A stretch of 64,000 nucleotides of DNA from Pseudomonas huaxiensis (GCF_003231275.1 NZ_QKVL01000002.1:248001-312000); one strand, 5' to 3'. Numbered from the stretch's first letter, positions 20,501-28,725 are shown. Made by a program: numbers and translations. Notes: generated from the sequence alone by a model not told the origin.

Positions 20501-23174
20501 GATCATGGGCGTGGTCACCTCCGGCAGCGAGGCGGCGCTGCTCGACCGTCCTGGCGGTATATTCGTGCGACCGGCTCAGCAACTGGGCGAAGAGGACCGG
20601 ATTTTGACCCTCGCGGTGGCGCGCCTTGTCCTCAACGACAACCTGGGCAGCCTCGCCGAGCAACTGCATCGCCGCCGCGCCGCGCCGGCACCCGCGGGTT
20701 TCCAGTCAAAACCTTTGTACGCCCGGCCTGCACCTGCCAACCAGACACAGGCGGACGACGCCGCGCTGCTGCTGGAAAACCCCTATGGCGGCTTCAGCGC
20801 TGACGGGCGCGAATACATCATTCCTCTGATTCCGGGCCGGCCGACACCGGCGCCGTGGGTCAACGTCCTCGCCAACCCCAACTTCGGCAGCGTGCTTTCG
20901 GAGGCTGGCAGCGCCTACACCTGGCATGAAAACGCCCATGAATTCCGGCTGACACCCTGGCACAACGATCCGGTCAGCGACCCCGGCGGCGAGGTCATTT
21001 ACCTGCGTGACGAAGACACTGGCCACTGCTGGTCACCGACCCCGCGACCCTGTCCGGGGCCCGGCCGCTATCGCACCCGCCACGGCTTCGGCTACAGCGT
21101 CTTCGAGTACGCCGAGGAAGGCCTGCGCAGTGAGTTGTGGGTGCATGTCGCGCTGGAGGCACCGGTCAAGTTCAGCCGCCTGAAGCTGCACAATGATTCG
21201 CGCCGGGCACGGCGGCTGTCGGCCACCTGCTTTGTCGAGTGGGTGCTGGGCGACCTGCGCAGCAAGACGGCCCTGCATGTGGTCAGCGAAACCGACCCGG
21301 TCAGCGGCGCACTGTTTGCCCGCAACGCCCACGCCATCGAATTTTCCGGGCATGTCGCCTTCCTCGATTGCGACCAGCCGTTCCACGGCATCACCTGCGA
21401 CCGCACCGAATTTCTCGGCCGCAACGGCGACGCCCAGGCACCGGCCGGCCTGCGTCAGGCGCGGCTGTCGGGGCGAACTGGCGGCGGCCTCGACCCGTGC
21501 GCGGTGTTGCAGGTCAGCCTGTTGCTGGAAGCCGGCGAAAGCTGCGAAGTGGTGTTCCGCCTTGGGGCGGAACGGGACGCCGGAGCCGCCAGCCGCTGTG
21601 TGAAGCAGTTCCGCGGCCTGCGGGTGGCCATGGACGAGTTCGACAAGGTGCAGGCTTACTGGCGGCGCACCCTGGACACTGTGCGGGTCGAAACGCCCGA
21701 GCCGGCGCTGGATGTGCTGGTCAACGGCTGGTTGATGTACCAGGTGATCGCTTGCCGCTTCTGGGCCCGCAGCGGTTTTTACCAGTCCGGTGGCGCCATC
21801 GGTTTTCGCGACCAGTTGCAGGACAGCATGGCGATGGTCCACGCCGCCCCGGCGGCGGCGCGCCAGCACCTGCTGACCTGTGCCGCGCACCAATACGCCG
21901 AAGGCGATGTGCAGCATTGGTGGCATCCGCCATTGCAGCGCGGCGTGCGCACCCGCTGCTCGGACGACCTGCTGTGGCTGCCTTTGGCGACCAGCCGCTA
22001 TGTGCAGGTCACCGGGGACAGCAGCGTGCTGGACGAGCCTGTGGGTTACATCGAGGGCCGGGCGCTGCATTCCGGTGAAGAGTCCTATTACGACCTGCCC
22101 GCCCGTTCGCCGCTGATGGAAAGCCTGTACCAGCATTGCCGGCGCGCCCTCGGCCACGCCTTGCAATGCGGCGTTCATGGTCTGCCGCTGATGGGCAGCG
22201 GCGACTGGAACGACGGCATGAACCGGGTCGGCGAACAGGGGCTGGGGGAAAGTGTCTGGTTGGGCTTCTTCGGCCATGAAGTGCTGCAGGCATTCGGGCG
22301 TCTTGCCCAGCGCCAGGGCGACAGCGAGTTCGCACTGAGTTGCGCCAAGCAAGCCACGGCGCTGGCGGACAATCTGGAAAAACACGCCTGGGACGGCAAT
22401 TGGTACCGCCGCGCGTGGTTCGACGACGGTCAGGTGCTGGGGTCGGCGGGCAACCAGGAATGCCGGATCGATTCGCTGGCGCAGAGCTGGGCAGTGCTCT
22501 CCGGCATTGCCCCGGCCGAGCGTGCCCGCACAGCCATGAATGCGGTGGACCGTTATCTGGTGCGCCGCGACATCGGCATCGTGCAACTGCTCGATCCGCC
22601 CTTTGACCAGGGCGACCTGGACCCCGGCTATATCAAGGGCTACGTGCCCGGCGTGCGCGAAAACGGCGGGCAATACACCCACGCGGCCATCTGGGCCAGC
22701 ATGGCCTACGCCCGCCTGCGCGACAGCGACAAGGCCTGGGAACTGATGCGCCTGATCAACCCCGTACGCCAGGGCTGCGCAGCGTTGATCGATACCTACA
22801 AGGTCGAGCCTTATGTGATGGCCGCCGATGTCTACGCGGTGGCCCCCCATGCCGGCCGCGGTGGCTGGAGCTGGTACAGCGGCTCGGCGGGCTGGATGTA
22901 CCGCCTTATCGTAGAAAGCCTGCTGGGCTTGCACCGTTGCGGCGACACCTTGCGCATCCGGCCGCTGCTGCCCGCCGACTGGCCGGGCTACACCCTGCAT
23001 TACCGCTTCGGCGACACGCCGTACCGTATCGAAGTGCGCAACAGTGTTGATGCCGAACTGAGCCTCAGTCTGGACGGCCAGGCCGTTGCCGGGTCCACGT
23101 TGCGCCTGAGCGACGATGGCGTCGCGCATCAGGTCATTGCCCGCTGCCAGCCCTGTGCTTCAGCGGTGACTTGA
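14547..23174 (+). CDS. ndvB: Cyclic beta-1,2-glucan synthase, NdvB type
   Basis: At 2,875 residues this is the largest gene here, and its size matches the NdvB/Cgs family. It polymerises UDP-glucose into a protein-linked beta-1,2-glucan, then cyclises and releases it to the periplasm. Membrane helices lie near 421-480, then about 835-880 and 955-1000. The glycosyltransferase domain between them carries LDTDTQLPRD (about 637-647) and RRHRWIRGDWQ (about 785). A glycoamylase-like domain has FMAHHQGMSFLAL (about 1514). Two GH94-associated sandwich regions follow. The C-terminal GH94 phosphorylase-like domain has GDWNDGM at 2552-2558 with candidate acid D2553/D2556. The ATG at 14547 has AAGGA just upstream. 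It is a stand-alone gene. Confidence 0.93.
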   Translation: MENPWLRALAFARHLPELARRWRSPSRSFTYENLLRSELYSTEQMAEHGSWLAGQHRLSTLPADDALLDRLADNEKTLATSCAALAGVQPDSRPSLPAVQWLLDNFYLVETHIRIAKRHLPRGYSLQLPRLDNGPSAGLPRVYDIALETISHGDGRVDAHSLSRFVEAYQQVSTLTLGELWAIPIMLRLALIENLRRVAARVMANWADRDLANLWADRLGEIAERDAKSVVLVVADMARSAPPMTAAFVAELARRLHGQSATLTQPLAWIEQMLGESALSIERLVQLDAQQQAIDQVSISNSIGSLRLLSSTDWRDFVEHLSQVERILGEDPAAVYHAMDFASRDHYRHAVERLARHCLASESTVAGLAVELAQSTQAAPDEPSAHVGYFLTGAGRPLLEQRLNARVPASERWQRLLHRAPLVFYLAPAALLSCLLGWYFLRAIQADGWSAAVVVAMAVPILLTTSRLALDLINWLVTLTVKPSFLPRLDYTLGIPADARTLVVVPTLLATAGDVEELLEGLEVRFLANRDDHLHFALLSDFMDARQQTLPEDGELLALASAGIQALNRKHPGIDSEHFFLLHRPREWNVTEERWMGHERKRGKLADLNALLRGHGRERFIAIVGDVERLRDVRYVITLDTDTQLPRDAARQFVGTLQHPLNRPRFDAASGRLQSGYAILQPRVGISLPSASRSAYTRLFGSDAGVDPYTQAVSDVYQDLFLSGSFIGKGIYDLDAFERALDGCFADNRVLSHDLIEGCYAHAGLLSDVQLFETYPPRYSADIKRRHRWIRGDWQLLPWLLPWMHTGTHGPTHCRLSALSRWKIVDNLRRSLEPAALLVVLLWGWLAAASPLTWTLAVLGLALTRPILDSLLELRRKTTDVPLGQHLLAALRTSGSGFARAGLALAWLPFEASNSLDAIARTLWRLFVSKRRLLQWNPSREEERSGVNTLRALYQAMWVAPAIALLLAVALWPQPATLLLASPLLLAWLLGPALAWWLSRPQRRAAFTPQAEDLRFLHRLARANWAFFDQHVGPADNWLPPDNIQEPPFASIAHRTSPTNIGMALLSHLAAHDFGYLSADRLFERLGRMFDSLDRLERYKGHFYNWYDTQTLLPLSPLYVSAVDSGNLAGLLLTLRPGLLAMADTPVHDQRVTAGLLDSFDALIEAFTVAGRDTEEVQALRDQVQAVHGRTDASAATLLPLLAQRLQTLNDQHPDDPNDAGFWLQALHQQALDLSAELTRLQLPPGTAAPLASSLSWRQLAQVPAEQWPHAEQPAVARVQAIARQRIAQAEQLAERITAVAEMDFSFLYDSQRDLFAIGYNADEHRLDTAFYDLLASEMRLTHFVVIAQGQVPQASWFALGRLLTSNAGVPVLLSWSGSMFEYLMPLLVMPSYEGTLLDQTCRAAVTRQIDHGNLSGLPWGVSESAYNALDIHFNYQYRAFGVPGLGLKRGLGEERVVAPYASALALMVAPTAACKNLQRLHGKGLGGRFGLYEAVDFTEARLPPGQDAVVIRSFMAHHQGMSFLALTSLLLEQPMQRRFASDPQFQANMLLLQERVPKTAAQYLHSVQAPSLEAGGRAAETRLRVFNEPNRRHPAVQLLSNGRYHVMLSNTGSGYSRCNDLAVTRWHEDATCDSLGSFCYLRDVDSGAYWSTTYQPTRHTSKHQEAIFSDGRAEFRIRAHDFDCHTEIAVSPEDDIELRRLHLTNHSEASRTLELTSYAEVVLAPAISDALHPAFSKLFVQTELIRPLQAIVCTRRPRSQQDPVPWMCHVLAVHGVDIDAISYETDRARFIGRGRNLSAPAALDAEVEALSDSAGAVLDPIVAIRCRITLAPGQTATLDLVTGVASSRDACLQQITQYRDRHLADRVFDLAWPHSQVLLRQLNGSLADARLFEQMAASVIYPNASHRAGSTLIASNRRSQSALWGQGLSGDLPIVLVQIADPANIQLVKQLVLAHAYWRQKGLILDLVIWNEDQAGYRQQLQDLIMGVVTSGSEAALLDRPGGIFVRPAQQLGEEDRILTLAVARLVLNDNLGSLAEQLHRRRAAPAPAGFQSKPLYARPAPANQTQADDAALLLENPYGGFSADGREYIIPLIPGRPTPAPWVNVLANPNFGSVLSEAGSAYTWHENAHEFRLTPWHNDPVSDPGGEVIYLRDEDTGHCWSPTPRPCPGPGRYRTRHGFGYSVFEYAEEGLRSELWVHVALEAPVKFSRLKLHNDSRRARRLSATCFVEWVLGDLRSKTALHVVSETDPVSGALFARNAHAIEFSGHVAFLDCDQPFHGITCDRTEFLGRNGDAQAPAGLRQARLSGRTGGGLDPCAVLQVSLLLEAGESCEVVFRLGAERDAGAASRCVKQFRGLRVAMDEFDKVQAYWRRTLDTVRVETPEPALDVLVNGWLMYQVIACRFWARSGFYQSGGAIGFRDQLQDSMAMVHAAPAAARQHLLTCAAHQYAEGDVQHWWHPPLQRGVRTRCSDDLLWLPLATSRYVQVTGDSSVLDEPVGYIEGRALHSGEESYYDLPARSPLMESLYQHCRRALGHALQCGVHGLPLMGSGDWNDGMNRVGEQGLGESVWLGFFGHEVLQAFGRLAQRQGDSEFALSCAKQATALADNLEKHAWDGNWYRRAWFDDGQVLGSAGNQECRIDSLAQSWAVLSGIAPAERARTAMNAVDRYLVRRDIGIVQLLDPPFDQGDLDPGYIKGYVPGVRENGGQYTHAAIWASMAYARLRDSDKAWELMRLINPVRQGCAALIDTYKVEPYVMAADVYAVAPHAGRGGWSWYSGSAGWMYRLIVESLLGLHRCGDTLRIRPLLPADWPGYTLHYRFGDTPYRIEVRNSVDAELSLSLDGQAVAGSTLRLSDDGVAHQVIARCQPCASAVT

Positions 23175-23256
23175 GCCGCCTGGCAGCCCGATGACGATCG
23201 ACAAAACACGATGAGCTAGGCTTGTTCACTCGATCCGCTGCCCAAAGGTTCCGACC

Positions 23257-23976
23257 ATGCGCCCCGTACCTGAACCTCGGCACAACCACCTGCTGGCCGC
23301 ACTGTCCAGCCAGACGTTCGAGCGCCTGCTGCCGGATCTGGAGTACATCAAACTGCCGCTGGGCAAGGCGATCTACGAGTCCGGCGACACCCTGCGGCAT
23401 GTCTACTTCCCCACCGACTCGATCGTGTCGCTGCTGTATGTCATGGAGAACGGCGCCTCGGCGGAAATTTCGGTGGTGGGCAATGAAGGGCTGGTGGGCA
23501 TCGCCCTGTTCATGGGCGGCGAAAGCACGCCCAGCCGCGCCATTGTGCAAAGCGCCGGGCACGCCTATCGCCTGCCGGGACAGCGGCTCAAGGATGAATT
23601 CAACCGCCATGGCGAACTGCTGATGCTGATGCTGCGCTACACCCAGGCGCTGATCACCCAGATGGCACAGACCGCGGTGTGCAATCGGCACCACTCGATC
23701 GACCAGCAACTGTGCCGCTGGCTATTGCTGTCGCTGGACCGCCTGCCGGGCAATCAGTTGTGCATGACCCAGGAGCTGATCGCCAACATGCTCGGTGTGC
23801 GCCGCGAGGGCGTCACCGACGCGGCTGGCAAGCTGCAGCGGCTGGGCGTCATCGAGTACAGCCGGGGCACTATCAAGGTGCTCGACCGGGCCCGCCTGGA
23901 ACAGCTCAGTTGCGAGTGCTATGCCGTGGTGAAAAAGGAGACCGAACGCCTGCTGCCCTACTCGCCGCCCGGCTAG
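23257..23976 (+). CDS. Crp/Fnr-family transcriptional regulator
   Basis: This 239-residue protein has an N-terminal cyclic-nucleotide-binding-like cupin domain (about 20-130, LGKAIYESGDTLRHVYFPTDSIVSLL) and a C-terminal winged helix (about 160-225, LCMTQELIANMLGVRREGVTDAAGKLQRLGVIEYSRG). The beta-barrel lacks the Fnr iron-sulfur cysteines, and the usual cAMP-binding RxS motif is not obvious, so the effector is unknown. It begins about 80 bases after the glucan synthase gene on the same strand and may be co-transcribed or have its own promoter. Confidence 0.88.
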   Translation: MRPVPEPRHNHLLAALSSQTFERLLPDLEYIKLPLGKAIYESGDTLRHVYFPTDSIVSLLYVMENGASAEISVVGNEGLVGIALFMGGESTPSRAIVQSAGHAYRLPGQRLKDEFNRHGELLMLMLRYTQALITQMAQTAVCNRHHSIDQQLCRWLLLSLDRLPGNQLCMTQELIANMLGVRREGVTDAAGKLQRLGVIEYSRGTIKVLDRARLEQLSCECYAVVKKETERLLPYSPPG

Positions 23977-24095
23977 GGCCGCCCGCGAACACGCCGCAAA
24001 AACCCTGCGCTCAATCAATGGCGGGCCGTCAGCCGATGCTTTAGGCTGGCGGCCGTCATCCAGTACGCCGTGCCGAAAAGGGAATCGAAAGCGCC

Positions 24096-24776
24096 ATGAC
24101 TGACCGCGAGCAACTTCACCGCCAAGGCTATTTGCTTATGCGCCAGGCAGTTCCTGCCGGTTGGCTGGAGCACCTGCGTGCCGTGTTCGATGCCGGGATA
24201 AAACCGTCGGACCAGTGGCCCGCGCCACGCGGCTGGGACTGGCAGCATTCGCAACTGGACGGTGACGCGCAAATTCAGGCGGTGTGCCGTCTGCCGGCGC
24301 TACTGGCGGTGGTGGGCGAGTTGATCGGCGACCGGTTCTTCCTGGCCCAGGTCGAAGGCCGCGCCCCGCTCGCCGGGGGCGGTCAACAGATACTGCACCG
24401 CGACCTGTCGGCCCAACGTCCGGGCGACAAGGTGAGCGCAATGGTCTATCTCGACAACTACGGCCCCGAAAACGGCGCGACCCGTATCGTCCCCGGCAGC
24501 CACCGTCCGGCGCCGGGCGAAGCGCCCTTCGATTTCAATGACGAGTCCGGCGCCGTGCAGCTTTCAGGTAGCGCGGGCGACATCCTGGTGTTCGATGTCG
24601 ACCTGGTGCACGCGGCCAGCCTGAATGTGAGCGGCGCCAATCGGCGCTCGCTGCTGGTCGGCTATTTCGCCGAGCCGTTGTACCCGATGCACCAGGAAAC
24701 GGCGGCGCTGCGCGGTGTCACGATGGATACCAGTGATCGTTTCGAGCCTGGGGATTTTGGTTTTTCGGGAGTGTGA
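24096..24776 (+). CDS. PhyH-family Fe(II)/2-oxoglutarate dioxygenase
   Basis: This 226-residue protein fits the phytanoyl-CoA dioxygenase fold. HRD at about 107-109 and a later His in DVDLVHAASLN supply the facial Fe(II) triad (HxD...H). ENGATRIVPGSHRP is a typical family segment. These non-heme enzymes hydroxylate small organic substrates using 2-oxoglutarate and O2; the substrate here is unknown. It follows the Crp-like gene by 119 bases and may be its target, which is inference only. Confidence 0.82.
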   Translation: MTDREQLHRQGYLLMRQAVPAGWLEHLRAVFDAGIKPSDQWPAPRGWDWQHSQLDGDAQIQAVCRLPALLAVVGELIGDRFFLAQVEGRAPLAGGGQQILHRDLSAQRPGDKVSAMVYLDNYGPENGATRIVPGSHRPAPGEAPFDFNDESGAVQLSGSAGDILVFDVDLVHAASLNVSGANRRSLLVGYFAEPLYPMHQETAALRGVTMDTSDRFEPGDFGFSGV

Positions 24777-24782
24777 GACCGG

Positions 24783-24800
24783 GCGCCGCTCGCGCGGCGC
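24783..24800. other. GC-rich hairpin after the dioxygenase gene
   Basis: GCGCCGC (24783-24789) and GCGGCGC (24794-24800) form a perfect 7-bp stem with a TCGC loop, a few bases after the dioxygenase stop. There is no T-run. It could be a weak terminator or a decayed REP arm. Confidence 0.35.
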
Positions 24801-24937
24801 AGCGCTGGCAAGCCCCCACTCATGAACACGCCTCATCGCTCCTATCTGATTCCTTCGGCTAATCAGGCCAATCCCCCACTGATAGATTGACGAAGTGCCC
24901 ACCGCACCCATCAATACAGATGCCCAGGGGGATCGTC

Positions 24938-25420
24938 ATGAAACGCCTCGCCGCCACGGCGTTATCGCTGTCATTGCTCGCCCTCGACGCCACCGCCGAG
25001 GAAAAACCCGTGCTCACCGTCACGCCCAACGGCTCGCAGCCCTCGGCCAAGGGGTCCGCCGATTACTTCACCGGCACCGTCCGCGTGGACGCGCCGTTCA
25101 AGGGCACCCATAACGCCCGGGTCAGCGGCGCCACCGTGACCTTCGAACCCGGCGCCCGCACCGCCTGGCACACCCATCCGTTGGGCCAGACCTTGATCGT
25201 GACCGGCGGCGCCGGCCTGGTTCAGGAGTTGGGGCAGCCGGTGCGCTCCATCAAACCCGGCGACACCGTGTGGATCCCGCCGAACGTCAAGCACTGGCAT
25301 GGCGCAACCGCGACCACCGCCATGACCCACATCGCCATTGCCGAAGTACTCGACGGCAAGGTGGTCGACTGGATGGAACAGGTCAGCGACGAAGACTACG
25401 GCCACGGCCGTGAGCACTGA
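24938..25420 (+). CDS. Secreted single-domain cupin protein
   Basis: This 160-residue protein is read from the ATG at 24938, which has AGGGGGA upstream and gives a signal peptide ([23 protein letters not shown]). The cupin barrel follows, with metal ligands in [17 protein letters not shown] (two His plus a Gln) and a second motif [22 protein letters not shown] small Mn/Fe/Ni enzyme or a quercetinase/decarboxylase-like function is possible; the reaction is unknown. The gene is seven bases before an SDR gene on the same strand, so they form a likely two-gene operon. Confidence 0.85.
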   Translation: MKRLAATALSLSLLALDATAEEKPVLTVTPNGSQPSAKGSADYFTGTVRVDAPFKGTHNARVSGATVTFEPGARTAWHTHPLGQTLIVTGGAGLVQELGQPVRSIKPGDTVWIPPNVKHWHGATATTAMTHIAIAEVLDGKVVDWMEQVSDEDYGHGREH

Positions 25421-25427
25421 GGTATCG

Positions 25428-26264
25428 ATGAAAAAGCCCACTACAGTCACGGTCGTTATCGGCGCAGGTTCCATCGGTCTGGCGATTGCCCGCCGCGTCA
25501 GCGCGGGCAGGCACGTCGTGCTGGCCGACCTGCGCCAGGAAAACGCCGATGCCGCGGCCAGGGTGTTGCTCGACGGTGGATTCGAGGTGACCACCGCCGT
25601 GGTCGATGTGGCCTCGCGGGCGTCGGTGCACGCCCTGGTTCAACTGGCGAGCGCCCTCGGTGAGATCACCGGCGTGATTCACGCCGCTGGCGTTTCACCG
25701 TCGCAAGCACCGGTGGCAACCATCCTGCGCGTCGACCTGTACGGCACCGCTTTGGTGCTGGAACTGTTCGGCGATGTGATCGCCGAGGGCGGCACCGGAA
25801 TCGTCATCGCATCGCAATCCGGCCATCGCCTCCGCGCCCTGACACCCGAACAGAACACGGCACTGGCGACCACCCCAGTCGAGGAACTGCTGGCACTGCC
25901 GATGCTGCAGGCCGACAAGGTGACCGACCCGTTGCACGCCTATCAGCTCTCCAAGCGCGGCAACTCGCTGCGGGTGATGGCCGAAGCCGTGCGCTGGGGC
26001 AAACGCGGTGCGCGGGTCAACACCATCAGCCCCGGCATCATCTTCACCCCGCTGGCCCGGGACGAACTGAGCGGCCCGCGCGGTGAAGGCTACCGGCGCA
26101 TGATTGCCCTCAGCGCCGCCGGGCGCGGCGGCACTCCGGATGAAGTGGCGGCTGTAGCGGCGCTGCTGATGGGGCCTGAGGGGACATTCATCACCGGTAG
26201 CGATTTCCTCATGGATGGCGGCGTCACCGCGGCTTACTGGTACGGCGACCTGGCGGCAGGCTGA
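25428..26264 (+). CDS. Short-chain dehydrogenase/reductase
   Basis: This 278-residue cytosolic enzyme begins with the Rossmann motif TVVIGAGSIGLAIARRV, a slight variant of TGxxxGxG. VIHAAGVSPS occupies the NAG position and YQLSKRG supplies the YxxxK catalytic pair, preceded by a Ser in ASQSG. PGIIFTPLARDEL is the usual post-catalytic segment and FLMDGGVTAAYW the C-terminal end. Cofactor choice is uncertain; the Asp in VLADLRQ suggests NAD(H). It forms an operon with the cupin gene. The substrate is unknown. Confidence 0.9.
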   Translation: MKKPTTVTVVIGAGSIGLAIARRVSAGRHVVLADLRQENADAAARVLLDGGFEVTTAVVDVASRASVHALVQLASALGEITGVIHAAGVSPSQAPVATILRVDLYGTALVLELFGDVIAEGGTGIVIASQSGHRLRALTPEQNTALATTPVEELLALPMLQADKVTDPLHAYQLSKRGNSLRVMAEAVRWGKRGARVNTISPGIIFTPLARDELSGPRGEGYRRMIALSAAGRGGTPDEVAAVAALLMGPEGTFITGSDFLMDGGVTAAYWYGDLAAG

Positions 26265-26345
26265 TCCAGGCTGTTGCCGACGCCTGTTAAAGGCCAGTGC
26301 CCCCTGGCCGATATCAAGCCGTCGTCCCTCCAGGAATCATCTGCA

Positions 26346-27167
26346 ATGAAGCAAAAACTGATGCTGCTGAGCCTGCTCGCAGCACTCTCGATGAACGCCG
26401 CAGCCGCCAAAGTGACAACGGTCGACGCGATCGAACAGGTCGAAGGCATCATGAACTGCCTGGACGAAACGTCGGCCAAGGCTCTCGCTCAGGCGTGGGC
26501 GCAGGGTGGCTACGAAGCTGCGGACGATTACATCATCGAGCACCGTGAGAACTGCTCGTCGATTCCGCCGCGGGAATCCCTCACATATTCGATCGACCTG
26601 TCCACCGCCCATGACGGCATCGTCAAACTGGATGCCGATACCCTGGAAACCTCTCTGTGGGTACCGCTCAAGGCCATCATGAGCGACCTCTACGCAAAAT
26701 TCGGTCAGGAACCCGGCGCCGCCACGGACATGCTGGAAATCGAACTGTTCACCCCGTTGGACGGCCTGTACCTGAGCCGTGGCGTCGTGGACCGCGAAAC
26801 CGATGCGGTGCAGTTCGTTTACCTGCACGGCGGGCAGGTTCATCTGCTTTGGTACAACCCGAAAACCAACAAGATCCTGCTGACCCATGAGGCGAGTAAC
26901 GCCAGCTACGACGCGACCACCGGGACGCTGGTCATGGACCAGGCAGGTACGAGCAAACGCTTGACCTACACCCTGCCCGACGCCCACGAACCGCTGCGAT
27001 TGCGCACCAACGACCACCCGGAAACGGGCAAATACATCCCCACCACCAGCCTCGACCGCTTCAACAACGCGATGCTGCTGCAGACCTTCCCCGCTTCGAT
27101 CGAGAACCCGATGGCCAGGAACCTGCGGCTGTTCACGTTGATGGCGAACTCCGAGTTGCACCCGTAG
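26346..27167 (+). CDS. Exported protein of unknown function
   Basis: This 273-residue protein starts with a signal peptide (MKQKLMLLSLLAALSMNAAAAKV). The ATG at 26346 is chosen over an upstream in-frame ATG at 26274 because it puts the signal peptide at the N-terminus. Two cysteines in the first part (MNCLDET, HRENCSSIPP) could form a disulphide. The rest looks like beta-rich periplasmic sequence without a motif I know (YLHGGQVHLLWYNPKTNKILLTHEASNASYD). It precedes cassette B by about 110 bases on the same strand; a functional link is not shown. Confidence 0.7.
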   Translation: MKQKLMLLSLLAALSMNAAAAKVTTVDAIEQVEGIMNCLDETSAKALAQAWAQGGYEAADDYIIEHRENCSSIPPRESLTYSIDLSTAHDGIVKLDADTLETSLWVPLKAIMSDLYAKFGQEPGAATDMLEIELFTPLDGLYLSRGVVDRETDAVQFVYLHGGQVHLLWYNPKTNKILLTHEASNASYDATTGTLVMDQAGTSKRLTYTLPDAHEPLRLRTNDHPETGKYIPTTSLDRFNNAMLLQTFPASIENPMARNLRLFTLMANSELHP

Positions 27168-27228
27168 CAGGCGCCTGATTCAAGGTTCGCAGGATTGCCG
27201 ATTGACGCCTTGCGGCTCGAATTGATTT

Positions 27229-27247
27229 GATAATCGTTATCATTTAT
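27229..27247 (+). promoter_or_regulatory. Fur box upstream of cassette B sigma gene
   Basis: GATAATCGTTATCATTTAT matches the Fur consensus at 14 of 19 positions by hand alignment and keeps the dyad GATAAT..GTTATC. It lies 31 bases before the sigma start, the clearest Fur site of the cassettes here. Confidence 0.75.
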
Positions 27248-27277
27248 GGTGCGCCCATCGCACCGGAGGGTTTACCC

Positions 27278-27784
27278 GTGATCAACGATGATCTGAGTCA
27301 GGTCTACACCGAGCACAATGGCTGGCTCAAGCAGTGGTTGTACCGTCGATTGGGCTGCTCGGCCCAGGCTGCCGATCTGGCACAGGACACCTTTCTGCGG
27401 ATTCTTCAGGCGCAACAAAAGGCCGGCGCCAGCCTGACCCTGCAACGGCCCCGGGCCTACCTGACCACCGTGGGCCGGCGCCTGGTGTATGACCATTTTC
27501 GTCGGCAATCGCTGGAACGGGCCTATCTGGAATTGCTCGCGCAACTGCCCGAGGCCTTCGACCTTTCCGAAGAAGAACGGTTTTCGCTGCAGGAAACCCT
27601 GCAGCAACTGGATGTCCTGCTCGATACCTTCAAACCAGCCGTGCGCTCGGTGTTTCTGCTGGTTCAACTGGAGGGTCTGACCTATGTGCAGGTCGCCCAG
27701 CGCCTGGGCATCGGCGAACGCACGGTCAAGCGCCACATGGCCAGCGCGGTGGAAGCCTGCATCCTGTTCGAAGACGATTTCTGA
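27278..27784 (+). CDS. ECF sigma factor, FecI type (cassette B)
   Basis: This 168-residue sigma factor is read from the GTG at 27278, which has CGGAGGG seven bases upstream; the longer frame starting at 27227 runs through the Fur box and is unlikely. Region 2 is seen in AADLAQDTFLRILQA and PRAYLTTVGRRLVYDHFRRQSLERAYLE, and region 4 in LTYVQVAQRLGIGERTVKRHMASAV. It should direct transcription of the receptor gene at 28801 when its FecR partner signals. The stop overlaps the ATG of the fecR-like gene by one base. Confidence 0.93.
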   Translation: MINDDLSQVYTEHNGWLKQWLYRRLGCSAQAADLAQDTFLRILQAQQKAGASLTLQRPRAYLTTVGRRLVYDHFRRQSLERAYLELLAQLPEAFDLSEEERFSLQETLQQLDVLLDTFKPAVRSVFLLVQLEGLTYVQVAQRLGIGERTVKRHMASAVEACILFEDDF

Positions 27785-28725
27785 TGCACGCCAACAGGTC
27801 ACGCATCAGCCCGGAAGTGGCCCGGCAAGCCGCCCGTTGGTACATGTTGATGCTCGACGAGCAGGTCAGTCCCGCAGAGCGCGACGCCTGTGCTCGCTGG
27901 CGCGCCGCCGCCCCCGAGCACGAACGGGCCTGGCTGAAAGCACAACGTGTGCAAGCCCAATTGGGGCTGCTGCCACAACGCCTGGCCATGGGCACGCTCA
28001 ACCGCGAGCGGCGGCAGACGCTCAAGCAACTGCTGGTGTTGGCCATCGCCGCACCGCTGGGTTATGCGGGCTATCGCCAGGTCGTACCGGCGGCTTCCCA
28101 CACCACCGCCGTCGGCGAACATCGGCGGGTGGAACTGGCAGACGGCACCATTCTGGACCTGAACACCAACAGCGCCGTGGACGTGAACTTCGATCCGGAG
28201 CAACGGCTGATCCGCCTGCTGCGCGGCGAAATCCTCGTCGACAGCGGTGCCGATGCACACAGTGTTCGCCATCGGCCATTACGTGTCGCCAGCAACGAGG
28301 GCCTGATGGAGGCCCTGGGCACGCGCTTCCTGGTCCGCCAGCATGAGGGCAGCACGCAATTGACCGTATTCGAGGGTGCGGTGCGGGTGACGCCCGCCCA
28401 TGGACTGCAGCAGGTCATCGAGGCGGGCCAGCAAGTCGATTTCAATAGTCAGGGATCGGGGGCGGTAGCGGCGGCTCGCGAGCAGGACAGCCTGTGGACA
28501 CGCGGCCGGTTGATCGCTGAAGAGATGCCATTGAGTGAGTTCCTCAGTGAACTGGGGCGTTATCGCCACGGTTGGCTGCGGTGCGCCCCAGAGGTTGCGC
28601 GGCTGCCGATCAGCGGGGCGTTCCAGCTTGAAAAGACCGACCAGATCCTCGCCGCGCTGCCCGCCACGCTCCCGGTGCATGTCGAGTACCGGACGCGCTA
28701 TTGGGTCACCGTCACCGCCCGCTGA
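27784..28725 (+). CDS. FecR-type sigma regulator (cassette B)
   Basis: This 313-residue inner-membrane protein has the FecR N-terminal domain (about 8-55, ARQAARWYMLMLDEQVSPAERDACARW), one membrane helix near 82-100 (LKQLLVLAIAAPLGYAGYR), the periplasmic FecR domain (VELADGTILDLNTNSAVDVNF, ALGTRFLVRQ) and a C-terminal STN-like part (ISGAFQLEKTDQILAALPATL). It shares one base with the sigma stop codon, so coupled translation and 1:1 supply with the sigma factor are likely. Confidence 0.92.
   Translation: MHANRSRISPEVARQAARWYMLMLDEQVSPAERDACARWRAAAPEHERAWLKAQRVQAQLGLLPQRLAMGTLNRERRQTLKQLLVLAIAAPLGYAGYRQVVPAASHTTAVGEHRRVELADGTILDLNTNSAVDVNFDPEQRLIRLLRGEILVDSGADAHSVRHRPLRVASNEGLMEALGTRFLVRQHEGSTQLTVFEGAVRVTPAHGLQQVIEAGQQVDFNSQGSGAVAAAREQDSLWTRGRLIAEEMPLSEFLSELGRYRHGWLRCAPEVARLPISGAFQLEKTDQILAALPATLPVHVEYRTRYWVTVTAR

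Noticed and set aside
21033..23129. A long minus-strand frame opposite the 3' part of the glucan synthase gene
   Set aside because: The plus-strand frame carries the GH94 domain with GDWNDGM, so the antisense frame is a composition shadow.
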